Assembly (NCBI GenBank): GCA_009886035.1
Contig: VFJN01000136.1
Location: 1-48,660 of the forward strand
DNA length: 48,660 bases
Direction of reading: 5' to 3'
DNA from: Actinomycetota bacterium
GTDB lineage: Bacteria; Actinomycetota; Acidimicrobiia; Acidimicrobiales; VFJN01
The notes beneath the pieces were generated by a model. The model had not been told where the DNA came from. It did no database searches and was given only the letters and a program-made list of their open reading frames with translations. Every line of letters begins with the position of its first letter. Positions within the stretch are counted from its first letter, which is position 1. Position numbers and translations under genes: made by a program. Positions 7,746 to 16,659 of the stretch are shown here, piece by piece.

Positions 7746-9233
7746 GTGAACACCCTCCAACATTTCATTAGCGGCCGATGCCTTCCGGGTACCTCTGGAC
7801 GCACAGCCGCCATCTACGATCCGGCCACTGGCCACCGCACCGCGGAGGTGGATCTCGCCTCGCCCGAGGAGGTAGATGCCGCCGTGGCCATTGCGGTAGT
7901 GGCCCAGCGAGCCTGGCAGGACGTTCCCCTCGCCCGCCGCGCTCAGGTGCTGTTCTCGGTGCGCGAGGCAGTGGTGCGCCGAGGGGATGAGCTGGCGGCT
8001 GTCATCACCGCCCAGCACGGCAAAACCCTGTCGGATGCGGCCGGCGAAGTGCAGCGAGGCCTCGAATGCATCGAGTTTGCCTGCGGCATTCCGGATTTGC
8101 TCAAGGGGGAATTCTCCCCCCAGGTCGCCAGCGGCGTCGATGTGCACTCGTTGCGACAACCGGTGGGCGTGGTGGCCTGTATCACGCCGTTCAACTTTCC
8201 CTGCATGGTGCCGCTGTGGATGCTGCCGAACGCCATCGCGTGCGGAAACGCAGTGATCCTCAAGCCGTCCGAACGCGACCCGGGGGCATCGCTGCTCTTG
8301 GCCGAGATCTTCCTGGAGGCGGGCCTACCCCCCGGGGTGCTCAACGTCGTGCACGGCGACCAGGTAGCCGTCAACCGACTCTTGGTACACCCCGACATCG
8401 CGGCGGTCTCTTTCGTGGGGTCCACCCCGGTGGCGAAGCACATCTACGAAACCGGTACCGCCCACGGCAAGCGGGTCCAGGCTCTCGGAGGAGCCAAGAA
8501 CCACATGGTGGTGCTGCCCGACGCCGACCTCGACCTCGCCGCCGATGCCGCGGTAAGCGCCGCCTACGGCTCCGCCGGCGAGCGGTGCATGGCGGTATCG
8601 GTGGTCGTGGCGGTCGGGGAGGTGGGCGACCCCCTTGTGGAGGCCATTCGGGTGCGGGTGGACAAACTGGTGGTGGGTCCCGGCGCTGACCCCGCCTCGG
8701 AGATGGGACCGCTCATCACAGCCGAGCACCGCGACCGGGTGGCTTCCTATCTGGACAAAGGAGCGGCCGCCGGGGCGATCACCGTGGTCGACGGCCGCAC
8801 CACCACCGTGGCCGGTGATGGCTTCTTTCTCGGTGCCTCGCTGCTCGATCGGGTGACCGCCGACATGGATGTGTACCGGGACGAGATCTTTGGTCCGGTG
8901 CTCTGCGTGGTGCGGGCCTCGACCTATGACGAAGCCCTGGCCCTCATCAACGCCAACCCGTACGGCAACGGGGTGGCGCTCTTCACCCGAGACGGTGGTG
9001 CCGCCCGACACTTCGAACAAGAGGTTCAGGTGGGGATGGTGGGCATCAACGTGCCCATCCCGGTCCCGGTGGCCGCCTTTAGTTTCGGTGGGTGGCGCGA
9101 CTCCCTCTTCGGTGACAGCCACATGTACGGCGCCGAAGGCGTGCGCTTTTACACCCGCAACAAAGTGATCACCACTCGTTGGCCCGACCCCTCCACCAGC
9201 ACCGTCGACCTTGGCTTTCCCCGGCCCGACTGA
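7746..9233 (+). CDS. mmsA: Methylmalonate-semialdehyde dehydrogenase (CoA-acylating)
   Basis: 495 residues, the usual length for MmsA. It converts methylmalonate semialdehyde (and malonate semialdehyde) with CoA and NAD+ to propionyl-CoA or acetyl-CoA and CO2, in valine, thymine, beta-alanine and inositol breakdown. Signatures: TPFNFPCMVPLWMLPNAI (147-164), KPSERDP, and Cys281 in GSAGERCMAVSV. The general-base Glu of ordinary ALDHs is replaced by Asn252 (GGAKNHMVV), as is typical of the CoA-dependent branch. A TAGGCT box ends 7 nt before the GTG start, suggesting a leaderless transcript. The stop codon begins a perfect 12-bp hairpin. Confidence 0.92.
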   Translation: MNTLQHFISGRCLPGTSGRTAAIYDPATGHRTAEVDLASPEEVDAAVAIAVVAQRAWQDVPLARRAQVLFSVREAVVRRGDELAAVITAQHGKTLSDAAGEVQRGLECIEFACGIPDLLKGEFSPQVASGVDVHSLRQPVGVVACITPFNFPCMVPLWMLPNAIACGNAVILKPSERDPGASLLLAEIFLEAGLPPGVLNVVHGDQVAVNRLLVHPDIAAVSFVGSTPVAKHIYETGTAHGKRVQALGGAKNHMVVLPDADLDLAADAAVSAAYGSAGERCMAVSVVVAVGEVGDPLVEAIRVRVDKLVVGPGADPASEMGPLITAEHRDRVASYLDKGAAAGAITVVDGRTTTVAGDGFFLGASLLDRVTADMDVYRDEIFGPVLCVVRASTYDEALALINANPYGNGVALFTRDGGAARHFEQEVQVGMVGINVPIPVPVAAFSFGGWRDSLFGDSHMYGAEGVRFYTRNKVITTRWPDPSTSTVDLGFPRPD

Positions 9234-9259
9234 CCGGCGTCGCCCGCCGACGCCGGTCA
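9231..9259. terminator. Perfect 12-bp hairpin between convergent genes
   Basis: TGACCGGCGTCG, a five-base CCCGC loop, then the exact complement CGACGCCGGTCA. The TGA at its 5' end is the mmsA stop codon. The convergent dehydrogenase gene ends at 9273, 14 nt beyond. There is no T-run on either side, so this is a GC-rich, bidirectional, actinobacterial-type terminator or an RNA end-stabilising stem. Confidence 0.72.
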
Positions 9260-9272
9260 GTCGGCGACCGCG

Positions 9273-10694
9273 TTAGTGCTTGATCATCACGTGCTTGAGT
9301 TCGGTGTAGTGCTCGACCGCGTAGATACTCATGTCCTTTCCGTAGCCGGACTGTTTGAAGCCGCCATGGGGCATCTCACTCATGATGGGGATGTGGTCGT
9401 TCACCCATACGGTGCCGAACCGCAAGCCCGCCGCCATTCGCATCGCTCGCCCGACATCGCTCGTCCACACCGACGCCGCCAGGCCGTAGTCCACCCCGTT
9501 GGCCCAGGCCAGCAGGGTTTCTTCGTCGGGGGCGCGCTGTACGGTGACGACGGGACCGAATACCTCGCGCTGGACAATCTCGCTGTCCTGGGCGGGACCC
9601 ACCACGATGGAAGGGGCGTAGTAGTAGCCCCCACCACTGGGAGCAGTAGCGCTGGTGAGCACTTCGGCTCCGGCTTCGGCGGCCCGCCGCACCATCGCCG
9701 TCACTCTCGCTAATTGCTCAGCTGATACCACCGGACCCACCTCCGTATCGGGCTGGGTGGGATCGCCGAAGGGGATCTCGGTCACCTCGTGGTAGAGAGC
9801 CGCAACGACGGCGTCGTAGACCTTGGGACCGGCGATCACCCGGCAGGCGGCGGTGCAGTCCTGGCCGGAGTTGTAGTAGCCCGCCGCTCGAACGCCGGCG
9901 GCCACCGCCGCCGGGTCGGCGTCGTCGAACACCACCACCGGAGCCTTACCACCCAACTCGAGGTGTACCCGCTTGAGCGTGTTGGCGGATGCTCGGGCAA
10001 CAGCCTGGCCGGCGGCCACCGAGCCGGTGAGAGACACCATCGCCACCTCGGGATGATCCACCAGCGCCACGCCAGCGGTCTCACCCTGGCCGCACACCAC
10101 GTTGAATACACCGGGGGGCAACACATCGGCGGCAAGTTCGGCAAGACGCAATGCCGTGTAGGGCGTGAGTTCCGACGGCTTCAGCACGACGGTGTTCCCG
10201 GCGGCCAGCGCGGGGGCCACCTTCCAGGTGGCCATGTTCAGCGGATAATTCCAGGGGGCGATCGAACCGACTACGCCCAAGGGCTCCCGGCGCAACATCG
10301 AGGTGTAGCCCTCCATGTACTCCCCGGCGGCGCGGCCCTCCAGGAACCGGCCCGCCGACGCGAAGAAGTTCCAGTTGTCGAGGGTGAGATCCATCTCGAA
10401 CTCCATGATCGACACCGGTTTGCCCACGTTCTCAGACTCGATAGCCGAAAGGGTCTCGATGTCGTCGCCGATGCGACGGGCCAACTCATGGAGGGCCTCG
10501 CTGCGCTGGCGCGGCGTCTGAGCCGCCCAGGCCGGAAAGGCACCGGCGGCGGCTTGCACAGCCTCGTCCACATCCGAGGCATCGCTCGCCGGCGCGGTAC
10601 CGATGATCCCACCGGTGGCCGGATTCACGATGTTGTCCGTGGCACCAGAGCGGGATGCCCGCCACTGGTTTCCAATGAAATTCTCGTCACGCAT
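9273..10694 (-). CDS. patD: Gamma-aminobutyraldehyde dehydrogenase
   Basis: 473 residues, an NAD-dependent aldehyde dehydrogenase. It has [22 protein letters not shown] (145-166), the general base Glu246 in HLELGGK, and the nucleophile Cys280 in [10 protein letters not shown]. The C-terminal [16 protein letters not shown] and YTELKHVM are characteristic of 4-aminobutanal dehydrogenase (PatD/YdcW), which oxidises the product of putrescine transamination to GABA. The ATG at 10694 has a GAGGG site upstream. It is divergent from the aminotransferase that would supply its substrate, across a 114-nt AT-rich control region. A betaine-aldehyde dehydrogenase is the main alternative. Confidence 0.85.
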   Translation of the reverse strand: MRDENFIGNQWRASRSGATDNIVNPATGGIIGTAPASDASDVDEAVQAAAGAFPAWAAQTPRQRSEALHELARRIGDDIETLSAIESENVGKPVSIMEFEMDLTLDNWNFFASAGRFLEGRAAGEYMEGYTSMLRREPLGVVGSIAPWNYPLNMATWKVAPALAAGNTVVLKPSELTPYTALRLAELAADVLPPGVFNVVCGQGETAGVALVDHPEVAMVSLTGSVAAGQAVARASANTLKRVHLELGGKAPVVVFDDADPAAVAAGVRAAGYYNSGQDCTAACRVIAGPKVYDAVVAALYHEVTEIPFGDPTQPDTEVGPVVSAEQLARVTAMVRRAAEAGAEVLTSATAPSGGGYYYAPSIVVGPAQDSEIVQREVFGPVVTVQRAPDEETLLAWANGVDYGLAASVWTSDVGRAMRMAAGLRFGTVWVNDHIPIMSEMPHGGFKQSGYGKDMSIYAVEHYTELKHVMIKH

Positions 10695-10726
10695 CGAGCA
10701 AACCCTCCGTTGCAAGCGTTTCTAGC

Positions 10727-10780
10727 GTCACTATGCCATAATGTGAGCGAGATCATAGAAAAAACTTCATTTTATGACGA
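10727..10780. promoter_or_regulatory. AT-rich divergent control region between patD and the aminotransferase
   Basis: Within GC-rich surroundings this stretch holds runs such as ATAGAAAAAACTTCATTTTA. CTATG (10731-10735) pairs with CATAG (10754-10758), and TCATA (10753-10757) pairs with TATGA (10773-10777). Such imperfect AT-rich dyads are typical of Lrp/AsnC binding regions, and an Lrp-type gene sits at the end of the operon read from here. I infer that it holds both divergent promoters and the operator; no exact -10/-35 pair is certain. Confidence 0.45.
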
Positions 10781-10808
10781 ATACCGTTGAGGGCTTCGGA
10801 GGCCACGC

Positions 10809-12164
10809 ATGACCATGACACGCGACGCAATGGCGGCCGCCGCGGCCGATCACCTTTGGCTCCACTTTTCCCGACTTGAGGGCGAACCGGGCAGCCCCCT
10901 CACGGTGATCGAACGCGGGGAGGGCGCCTACGTATGGGACGAACAGGGAAACCGCTACGTCGATGGCCTCGCCGGACTGTTCGTGGTGCAGGTTGGCCAC
11001 GGTCGGGAGGAGATCGCGGCGGCCGCCGGCGCCCAGGCCGGCAAACTCGGCTACTTCCCCCTCTGGACCTACGCCCACCCCACCGCCATCGAGCTAGCCG
11101 CCCGGCTCGCTGCCTTGGCCCCCGGCGACCTCAACCGCGTCTTCTTCACCACCGGGGGCGGCGAAGCGGTGGAGTCGGCCTGGAAACTCGCTCGCCAGTA
11201 CTTCCTCGCCATCGGGCAAACCGAGCGCGTGAAGGTCATCAGTCGCCAGACGGCCTACCACGGCACCACCCTGGGCGCCTTGGAAATCACCGGCCTGGAA
11301 GGCATCAAAGATCCGTTCCGACCGATGCTGAGCGGGCAGGCCCGTCACGTGCCCAACACCCTCGACGCCGGACGGGCCAACCCGGATGATCCACTCGCAG
11401 GGGCCGATGCCATCGAAGCGATGATCATCGCCGAAGGACCCGAAACGGTGGCGGCGGTCTTCCTGGAACCGGTGCAGAACGCCGGCGGTTGCCTGGTGCC
11501 GCCGGAGGGCTACTTCCAGCGAGTACGAGAGATCTGCAACCGCCACGGCGTGCTCCTCGTGTCCGACGAGGTGATCTGCGCCTTCGGGCGCCTCGGTAGT
11601 TGGTTCGGCGCCAGTCGGCTTGGCTACCAGCCCGACATGATCACCTTCGCCAAGGGCGTGACCTCGGGCTACGCGCCTCTCGGAGGCGTGATGATCTCCG
11701 ACCGCTTGGCCGAGCCGTTCATGGGCGAGGGAGCATCTTTCCTCCATGGCGTCACCTTCGGGGGTCACCCCGTGAGTTGCGCAGTGGCCCTTGCCAACCT
11801 CGACATCATGGAACGCGAAGACCTCCCCGGCCGCGTCCAGGGCCTCGAAACCGAGTTCCGCTCCTCCCTCACCACCCTCACCGACCTGCCCATCGTGCGG
11901 GAGGTCCGGGGCATGGGCTTCTTCTACGGCATCGAACTCACCAAGAACGGCGTCGACTTCTCCGATGCCGAGTGCGAGTGGCTCATCCGCGGGTTCCTGT
12001 CGAAGCGGCTCCTCGAACTCGGCCTCATCTGTCGGGCCGACGACCGCGGTGATCCCGTCATCCAACTTTCGCCATCGCTCGTGGCCGGGGGCGACGAATT
12101 CGACCTCATAACTTCCACCCTGCACCAGGTGCTCCTGGAGGCGTGGAAGGAACTTGACCGATGA
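10809..12164 (+). CDS. Class III aminotransferase, probable putrescine(amine):pyruvate transaminase
   Basis: 451 residues, a PLP enzyme of the omega-amino-acid:pyruvate transaminase type. Seen: LAGLFVVQVGHGREE, the AYHGTTLGA segment, SDEVICAFGRLG with PLP-binding Asp253, and the Schiff-base lysine Lys282 in ITFAKGVTSGYAPLGG. The pattern is close to SpuC-type putrescine/cadaverine transaminases. It would transfer an amino group from putrescine to pyruvate, giving 4-aminobutanal (which cyclises to pyrroline) and L-alanine. Its stop overlaps the alanine dehydrogenase start as ATGA. That coupling, the divergent patD and the adjacent Pot transporter all support an amine substrate. Taurine:pyruvate or beta-alanine:pyruvate activity remains possible. 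Confidence 0.82.
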   Translation: MTMTRDAMAAAAADHLWLHFSRLEGEPGSPLTVIERGEGAYVWDEQGNRYVDGLAGLFVVQVGHGREEIAAAAGAQAGKLGYFPLWTYAHPTAIELAARLAALAPGDLNRVFFTTGGGEAVESAWKLARQYFLAIGQTERVKVISRQTAYHGTTLGALEITGLEGIKDPFRPMLSGQARHVPNTLDAGRANPDDPLAGADAIEAMIIAEGPETVAAVFLEPVQNAGGCLVPPEGYFQRVREICNRHGVLLVSDEVICAFGRLGSWFGASRLGYQPDMITFAKGVTSGYAPLGGVMISDRLAEPFMGEGASFLHGVTFGGHPVSCAVALANLDIMEREDLPGRVQGLETEFRSSLTTLTDLPIVREVRGMGFFYGIELTKNGVDFSDAECEWLIRGFLSKRLLELGLICRADDRGDPVIQLSPSLVAGGDEFDLITSTLHQVLLEAWKELDR

Positions 12165-13282
12165 AGCTATCGGTGGGCGTACCCACGGAGATCAAAGCCG
12201 ATGAGCGACGCGTCGCCCTCACTCCCGACGGCGTGCGCGAAATGGATAGCCACGGTGTTCAGGTCCTCGTGCAGGCCGGGGCCGGGGCGGGCGCCAGCAT
12301 TCCCGACGACGTGTACCGGGCGGCGGGCGCCGAGGTGGTGGCCAACGCCGACGAAGTGTGGGCCCGCGCCGGCATGATCGTGAAGGTAAAGGAACCTCAG
12401 GCCAGTGAGTTCGTGCACCTACGGCCCGACCTGACCCTATTCACCTACCTGCACCTCGCCGCCTATCCGAAGGTGGCCGACGCGCTGTGCTCGGCCGGTA
12501 CCACCGGCATCGCCTACGAGACCGTGATGCGGCCCGACGGCTCGCTTCCGCTCCTCGCGCCCATGAGCGAAGTGGCGGGGCGGCTCGCCGTCCAAGCGGG
12601 GGCCCGCTTCCTCGAAGCCCCCCAGGGCGGACGCGGCGTACTGCTGGGCGGCGCCCCCGGGGTGCAACCGGCGCGCGTCGTGGTGATCGGGGCGGGCAAC
12701 GTCGGTTGGAACTCAGCGTGGATCGCGGCGGGCATGGAAGCCGAAGTGAACCTCCTCGACAAGAACCTCGACCGCCTGCGCTTCGTGGACCAGATCCATA
12801 AGGGGCGCATCACCACACTGGCGTCTAATCGCGGCACCGTGGAGCGATGCATCGCCGAAGCCGACCTCGTGATCGGGGCCGTGCTGGTGGCGGGGGACCG
12901 CGCCCCGATAGTGATCACCGAGTCCATGGTGCGAACGATGAAGCCTGGGGCGGTGATCGTGGATGTGGCCATCGACCAGGGCGGGTGCGTGGAGACTTCG
13001 CGCGAGACCACCCACCACGACCCCACCTATACAGAACACGGTGTGGTGCACTACTGCGTGGGCAACATGCCCGGCGCCGTACCGATCACCTCCACCCACG
13101 CCCTCACCAACGCCACCCTCCCCTACCTCGTGGAGGTGGCTCTCCTGGGCATCACCGAGGCCGGCCGCGCCGACCACACCCTGGCCCACGGTCTCAATAC
13201 CGAAGGCGGTGAGGTAGTCAACGCCGTGGTGGCCGAAGCACTCGGAAGACCAGCCGGCACCCCCAGCCACGGCGTCGTGTGA
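12161..13282 (+). CDS. ald: Alanine dehydrogenase
   Basis: 373 residues, as expected for Ald, which interconverts L-alanine and pyruvate + NH4+ with NAD. The N-terminal GVPTEIKADERRVALTPDGV is the family signature. Lys75 (IVKVKEP) and His98 (YLHLAA) match the catalytic Lys and His. The Rossmann motif VVIGAGNVGWNSAWIA lies near 175-190, and the C-terminal NMPGAVPITSTHALTNATLPY is diagnostic. The start overlaps the aminotransferase stop by 4 nt, so both are made together: alanine formed in transamination is turned back to pyruvate. The final GTG-TGA overlaps the next gene. Confidence 0.95.
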   Translation: MKLSVGVPTEIKADERRVALTPDGVREMDSHGVQVLVQAGAGAGASIPDDVYRAAGAEVVANADEVWARAGMIVKVKEPQASEFVHLRPDLTLFTYLHLAAYPKVADALCSAGTTGIAYETVMRPDGSLPLLAPMSEVAGRLAVQAGARFLEAPQGGRGVLLGGAPGVQPARVVVIGAGNVGWNSAWIAAGMEAEVNLLDKNLDRLRFVDQIHKGRITTLASNRGTVERCIAEADLVIGAVLVAGDRAPIVITESMVRTMKPGAVIVDVAIDQGGCVETSRETTHHDPTYTEHGVVHYCVGNMPGAVPITSTHALTNATLPYLVEVALLGITEAGRADHTLAHGLNTEGGEVVNAVVAEALGRPAGTPSHGVV

Positions 13283-13743
13283 TGCCGGAACCCGCAACGG
13301 AGCTCGACGACACCGACAAGGCGATCATCCGTCTCCTGCAGGTTGATGGACGAGCGCCGTATTCCAAACTCGCTCCGCAGGTGGGCCTCTCCCAGGCGGC
13401 GGTTCGCCAACGCGTACAACGGCTAACCGAACGCGGGGTCATGCAAGTGGTGGCCGTCACCGACCCTGTCACCCTTGGGTTCGACATCCAGGCCATGGTG
13501 GCCATTTCGGTGGTCGGCGATGTACGCCAAGTCGCCAGCGCCCTCGAACACCTGGCCGAAGTGGCCTACGTAGTCATCACGGCGGGACGGTTCGACCTTC
13601 TCATTGAGGTGGTGTGCACCGATCAACAGCACCTGCTCACGTTGGTGAACGACCATGTCCGAGCCATCCCGGGCGTATCCAAAACCGAGGTCTTCACCTA
13701 CATGAGCCTCGTAAAACAGACCTACAGCTGGGGTGTCCGCTAA
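13282..13743 (+). CDS. Lrp/AsnC family transcriptional regulator
   Basis: 153 residues: N-terminal winged helix (LDDTDKAIIRLLQVDGRAPYSKLA, recognition helix near LSQAAVRQRVQRLTERGV) and a C-terminal RAM/ligand domain with the beta-alpha-beta pattern. Lrp regulators often sense amino acids and activate neighbouring catabolic genes. The ATG at 13282 shares its A with the ald stop (TGATG); a GTG at 13279 is possible. As the last gene of the aminotransferase-ald operon it most likely controls that operon and perhaps patD, responding to alanine or to the imported amine (inference). It converges on potC with a 17-nt gap. Confidence 0.9.
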   Translation: MPEPATELDDTDKAIIRLLQVDGRAPYSKLAPQVGLSQAAVRQRVQRLTERGVMQVVAVTDPVTLGFDIQAMVAISVVGDVRQVASALEHLAEVAYVVITAGRFDLLIEVVCTDQQHLLTLVNDHVRAIPGVSKTEVFTYMSLVKQTYSWGVR

Positions 13744-13760
13744 CCGCCGGCCAGGGTTCT

Positions 13761-14579
13761 TCAGTGCCCGTCCGTCCGCCGGCGAAAGACCACCCCGACC
13801 AGCATCAAGGTGATGCTGCCGAGCAGCACGACGGTGGACAATACGTTGATCTGGGGAGAAATTTGGGTACGCGAGGCCCCAAAGATCCGGAGGGGAAACG
13901 TCTCCTCCGAGCCCGAGTTGAAGAACGTGATGATGAAGTCGTCGATGGACAGGGCGAAACTGAGCAGCCCGGCGGCGAGAATCCCGGGGGTGATCAGAGG
14001 CAGGGTCACCCGGCTGAACGTGCGCCACGGACTCGCCCCGAGATCCATGGCGGCATCCTCCAGGTTCCAGTCGAAGCCGCGAATACGGGCCTTGACCGTG
14101 AGCGCCACAAACGACGTGCAGAACAGAACGTGGGCGATCAATATTGTGACGAAACCCCGCTGTACGCCCCGGCTGATGAACAAGGTCGCTAACGATGAGC
14201 CCATCACGATCTCGGGCGTGGTGATGGGCAGCACGAGCAGAAGCCCGATCAGCACTCCGCCTCGGAACCGGTAGCGCACGAGGGCCAGCGCCATCAGGGT
14301 CCCGAGAATGGTGGCCACCACCGCCGAGATAGCGGCCACCTTGAGCGAGAGCACCATGGCGTCGGTGAGGGGACCGGGAGCGAAGGGAGACTTCCAGTTA
14401 TCGAGCGTGAACTCCTGCCAGATGATGTTGAACTTCCCGCGGGGCTTGTTGAACGAATAAACCACGATGACGGCGATGGGCAGGAACAGATACACGAACC
14501 CCGCCGCCGCGAAGGCTGTAAGCCCCCACCGGCCGGCCCGACCGAGGGCGGTCTCAGGGGGTTGGGAGCCGGTACTCAT
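13761..14579 (-). CDS. potC: Spermidine/putrescine-type ABC transporter permease PotC
   Basis: 272 residues, six transmembrane helices, with the binding-protein-dependent permease EAA loop (EDAAMDLGASPWRTFSRVTLPLITPGI) that docks to PotA. The N-terminal LPIAVIVVYSFNKPRG and the SIDDFIITFFNSG stretch are typical of PotC. The ATG at 14579 shares a base with the potB stop (TGATG); a TTG at 14582 is less likely. It is the last gene of potADBC. Confidence 0.92.
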   Translation of the reverse strand: MSTGSQPPETALGRAGRWGLTAFAAAGFVYLFLPIAVIVVYSFNKPRGKFNIIWQEFTLDNWKSPFAPGPLTDAMVLSLKVAAISAVVATILGTLMALALVRYRFRGGVLIGLLLVLPITTPEIVMGSSLATLFISRGVQRGFVTILIAHVLFCTSFVALTVKARIRGFDWNLEDAAMDLGASPWRTFSRVTLPLITPGILAAGLLSFALSIDDFIITFFNSGSEETFPLRIFGASRTQISPQINVLSTVVLLGSITLMLVGVVFRRRTDGH

Positions 14580-15484
14580 CAAATGAGATCGTCGGTGCCG
14601 AGCATCCGGGCGTAGATCAGCGTGCCAATCGTCATGATGATCATCAGCATGAAGCTCAGGGCCGCCGCGGTGGGGAGGTCTCCCTGCACGAGGAAGCGAT
14701 CCTGGATGACCGACCCAATCATGGTGTTACGCGGCCCCCCCAAGAACTTGGCGTTCACGAAATCGCCTGACGCCGGGATGAAAGTGAGCAGGCTGCCCGC
14801 GAACAAACCCGGCAACGACAACGGGAGCACAACCTTTCGGAAGGCCTGCCAGCCATTGTTGTAGAGGTCTTTGGCGGCATCGGCGAGCCCGAGGTCGATC
14901 TTCTCCAGGCTCACATAGATCGGCAGGATCATAAAGGGGAGAAAGTTGTACGTGAGCCCTCCCACCACCGCGGTGTGGGTGGACAACAGCCGCCCATCGC
15001 TCATGATCCCTAGTGACTCGAGCAAGCCGCTGAACTGCAGGTACTCAATCGCCGACACCACCGGCCCCTTATCGGAGAGCACATTCACCCACGCCAGGGT
15101 GCGGATCAAGAAGGACGTGAAGAATGGAATCACCACCAAACCCAGGAGCACGTTGCGGTACCGACCACCACGAAAGGCGATCACGTAGGCGATGGGGTAG
15201 CCAATGAGAATGCAGGCCACCGTGGCGATACCGGCGTAGGCGAAGGACCGGAGGAACTGCTCGGAGTAATCCCCGATGGCGTTGGTGTAGTTGGAGAGTT
15301 CCCAGGTGAGCCGGATGTCGTTGGGGTCGAAACGACTGGCCTTCACCGAGAGGGATGTGCGCCCGAGCGTGACCAGGGGCACCAGAAAAAACAGCAGCAG
15401 CCACAGGATGCCCGGCGACAGGAGGCCGTACGGCACGATGCCGGCCGAGCGCTTGGAACGATCCTCCCCCCCCCGGCTCGTCAC
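14579..15484 (-). CDS. potB: Spermidine/putrescine-type ABC transporter permease PotB
   Basis: 301 residues with six predicted membrane helices. After a charged cytoplasmic N-terminus the first helix contains LLFFLVPLVTLGRTSL. IRTLAWVNVLSDKGPV and the EAA motif around LADAAKDLYNNGWQAFRKVVLPLS are PotB/PotC-type. It forms the heterodimeric channel with PotC and passes the polyamine delivered by PotD. GTG start at 15484, 11 nt downstream of the potD stop; the 3' end is coupled to potC. Confidence 0.92.
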   Translation of the reverse strand: MTSRGGEDRSKRSAGIVPYGLLSPGILWLLLFFLVPLVTLGRTSLSVKASRFDPNDIRLTWELSNYTNAIGDYSEQFLRSFAYAGIATVACILIGYPIAYVIAFRGGRYRNVLLGLVVIPFFTSFLIRTLAWVNVLSDKGPVVSAIEYLQFSGLLESLGIMSDGRLLSTHTAVVGGLTYNFLPFMILPIYVSLEKIDLGLADAAKDLYNNGWQAFRKVVLPLSLPGLFAGSLLTFIPASGDFVNAKFLGGPRNTMIGSVIQDRFLVQGDLPTAAALSFMLMIIMTIGTLIYARMLGTDDLI

Positions 15485-15495
15485 AGATTCGCGAC

Positions 15496-16659
15496 CTACG
15501 CCCCGGTGATTTCCGAGAAACGCTCGTCGAAGGCGGCTTCGGCCTCGGGGTCGAGATTCGCAAAGACACTGAGCCGGTCGAGGGTGGCGGCGTCGGGGAA
15601 CAGGAGCTGGCTCTTCGCCAGGGCCTGCTGCGCCTCGTCCCCGGCGGCCATGACGGCCTGAACCCCCTCCACCGGTGTGTTGTAGCCCACGTAGCTCGTG
15701 ATGCGAGCGGCGTTTTCAGGGTCGTAGAGGTAGTTCATCCATTTGGCGGTGTTGGCCGCATTCGTCGACCCCGAAGGAATGACCATCACGTCGCTCCACT
15801 GCATCCCCCCCTCGTCGGGGATAACAAAGCGAATATCGGGGTTATCAAGCGATAGTTGCAAGACGTCGCCAGACCACCCGATGCAGGCGGCGTAGTTACC
15901 GGTAGCCAAATCGTCCATGTAGTCGTTGCCGGTGAATTGCCGTATCTGTCCGCTGGAGGTGGCGTCCTCGATCATGGAAAAGGCCTCGGTGGCACCCTCA
16001 AAAGTGGCCTTAGTGGGGTCCTGGCCGGTGAGCAGCATCGTAAGGCCAACGGTGTCGCGCATCTCGAGGAGCATCCCCACCCGTCCCTTGAACGCCGGAT
16101 CGAACAGGTCGCCCGTGCTCGTCAACTCCCGGCCCGTCTCGGCAATGTTGTAGGCGATCCCGGTCATACCCGAGGCGTAGGGAAGCGAGAAGCGACCATC
16201 CGGATCCCAGGCCGGCTTGCGCAATTGGGGAACGAGGTTGGCGGCATTCGGGATGTTGTCGAAGGGGACCTCCTGCACCCAGCCCAGGTCGATCAGCCGG
16301 GCGGCCAGCCAAAAGGTGGGCGTGATGATGTCGGGACCGATCGACTTCTTGGCGGCTAGGTCCGCCTGCACCTTGGCGAAATACTCGTTGTTGTCGTTGA
16401 ATCCCTCGGTGTATTTGAAGTCGAGACCGGAGTCTTTTCTGAACAGGTCGAGCGTCTCTTCATCCATGTAGGCGGGCCAGTTGTCGTGCCAGAGCGCGTT
16501 CGACGGGCCACCGGCGCTTTCGTCGTCGCTACCGCAGGCGGCGAGAAGGCCCGGACCGACCACACCGGCAGCGGCCAGCGCGCTCATCCGAGCGATCAAT
16601 GTCCGGCGCGAGAGCAATGGGCCACCCGAAAGGCGGGGAGGTACAGGGTTAGTGGTCAT
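15496..16659 (-). CDS. potD: Polyamine-binding lipoprotein PotD
   Basis: 387 residues, an extracytoplasmic substrate-binding protein. The N-terminus has a twin-arginine-like LLSRRTLIARM followed by a hydrophobic stretch and the lipobox LLAACG (Cys42), so it is probably a Tat-exported lipoprotein. The mature part begins ALWHDNWPAYMDEETLDLF, equivalent to the NWxxYxxxxxLxxF opening of PotD/PotF, and contains GMTGIAYN and ACIGWSGD blocks expected in polyamine binders. Which polyamine it prefers cannot be read here. Its ATG overlaps the potA stop (ATGA). Confidence 0.92.
   Translation of the reverse strand: MTTNPVPPRLSGGPLLSRRTLIARMSALAAAGVVGPGLLAACGSDDESAGGPSNALWHDNWPAYMDEETLDLFRKDSGLDFKYTEGFNDNNEYFAKVQADLAAKKSIGPDIITPTFWLAARLIDLGWVQEVPFDNIPNAANLVPQLRKPAWDPDGRFSLPYASGMTGIAYNIAETGRELTSTGDLFDPAFKGRVGMLLEMRDTVGLTMLLTGQDPTKATFEGATEAFSMIEDATSSGQIRQFTGNDYMDDLATGNYAACIGWSGDVLQLSLDNPDIRFVIPDEGGMQWSDVMVIPSGSTNAANTAKWMNYLYDPENAARITSYVGYNTPVEGVQAVMAAGDEAQQALAKSQLLFPDAATLDRLSVFANLDPEAEAAFDERFSEITGA

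Noticed and set aside
10731-10777. A specific PuuR or Lrp binding site
   Set aside because: AT-rich dyads exist but match no consensus closely enough to name a regulator; reported only as a control region.
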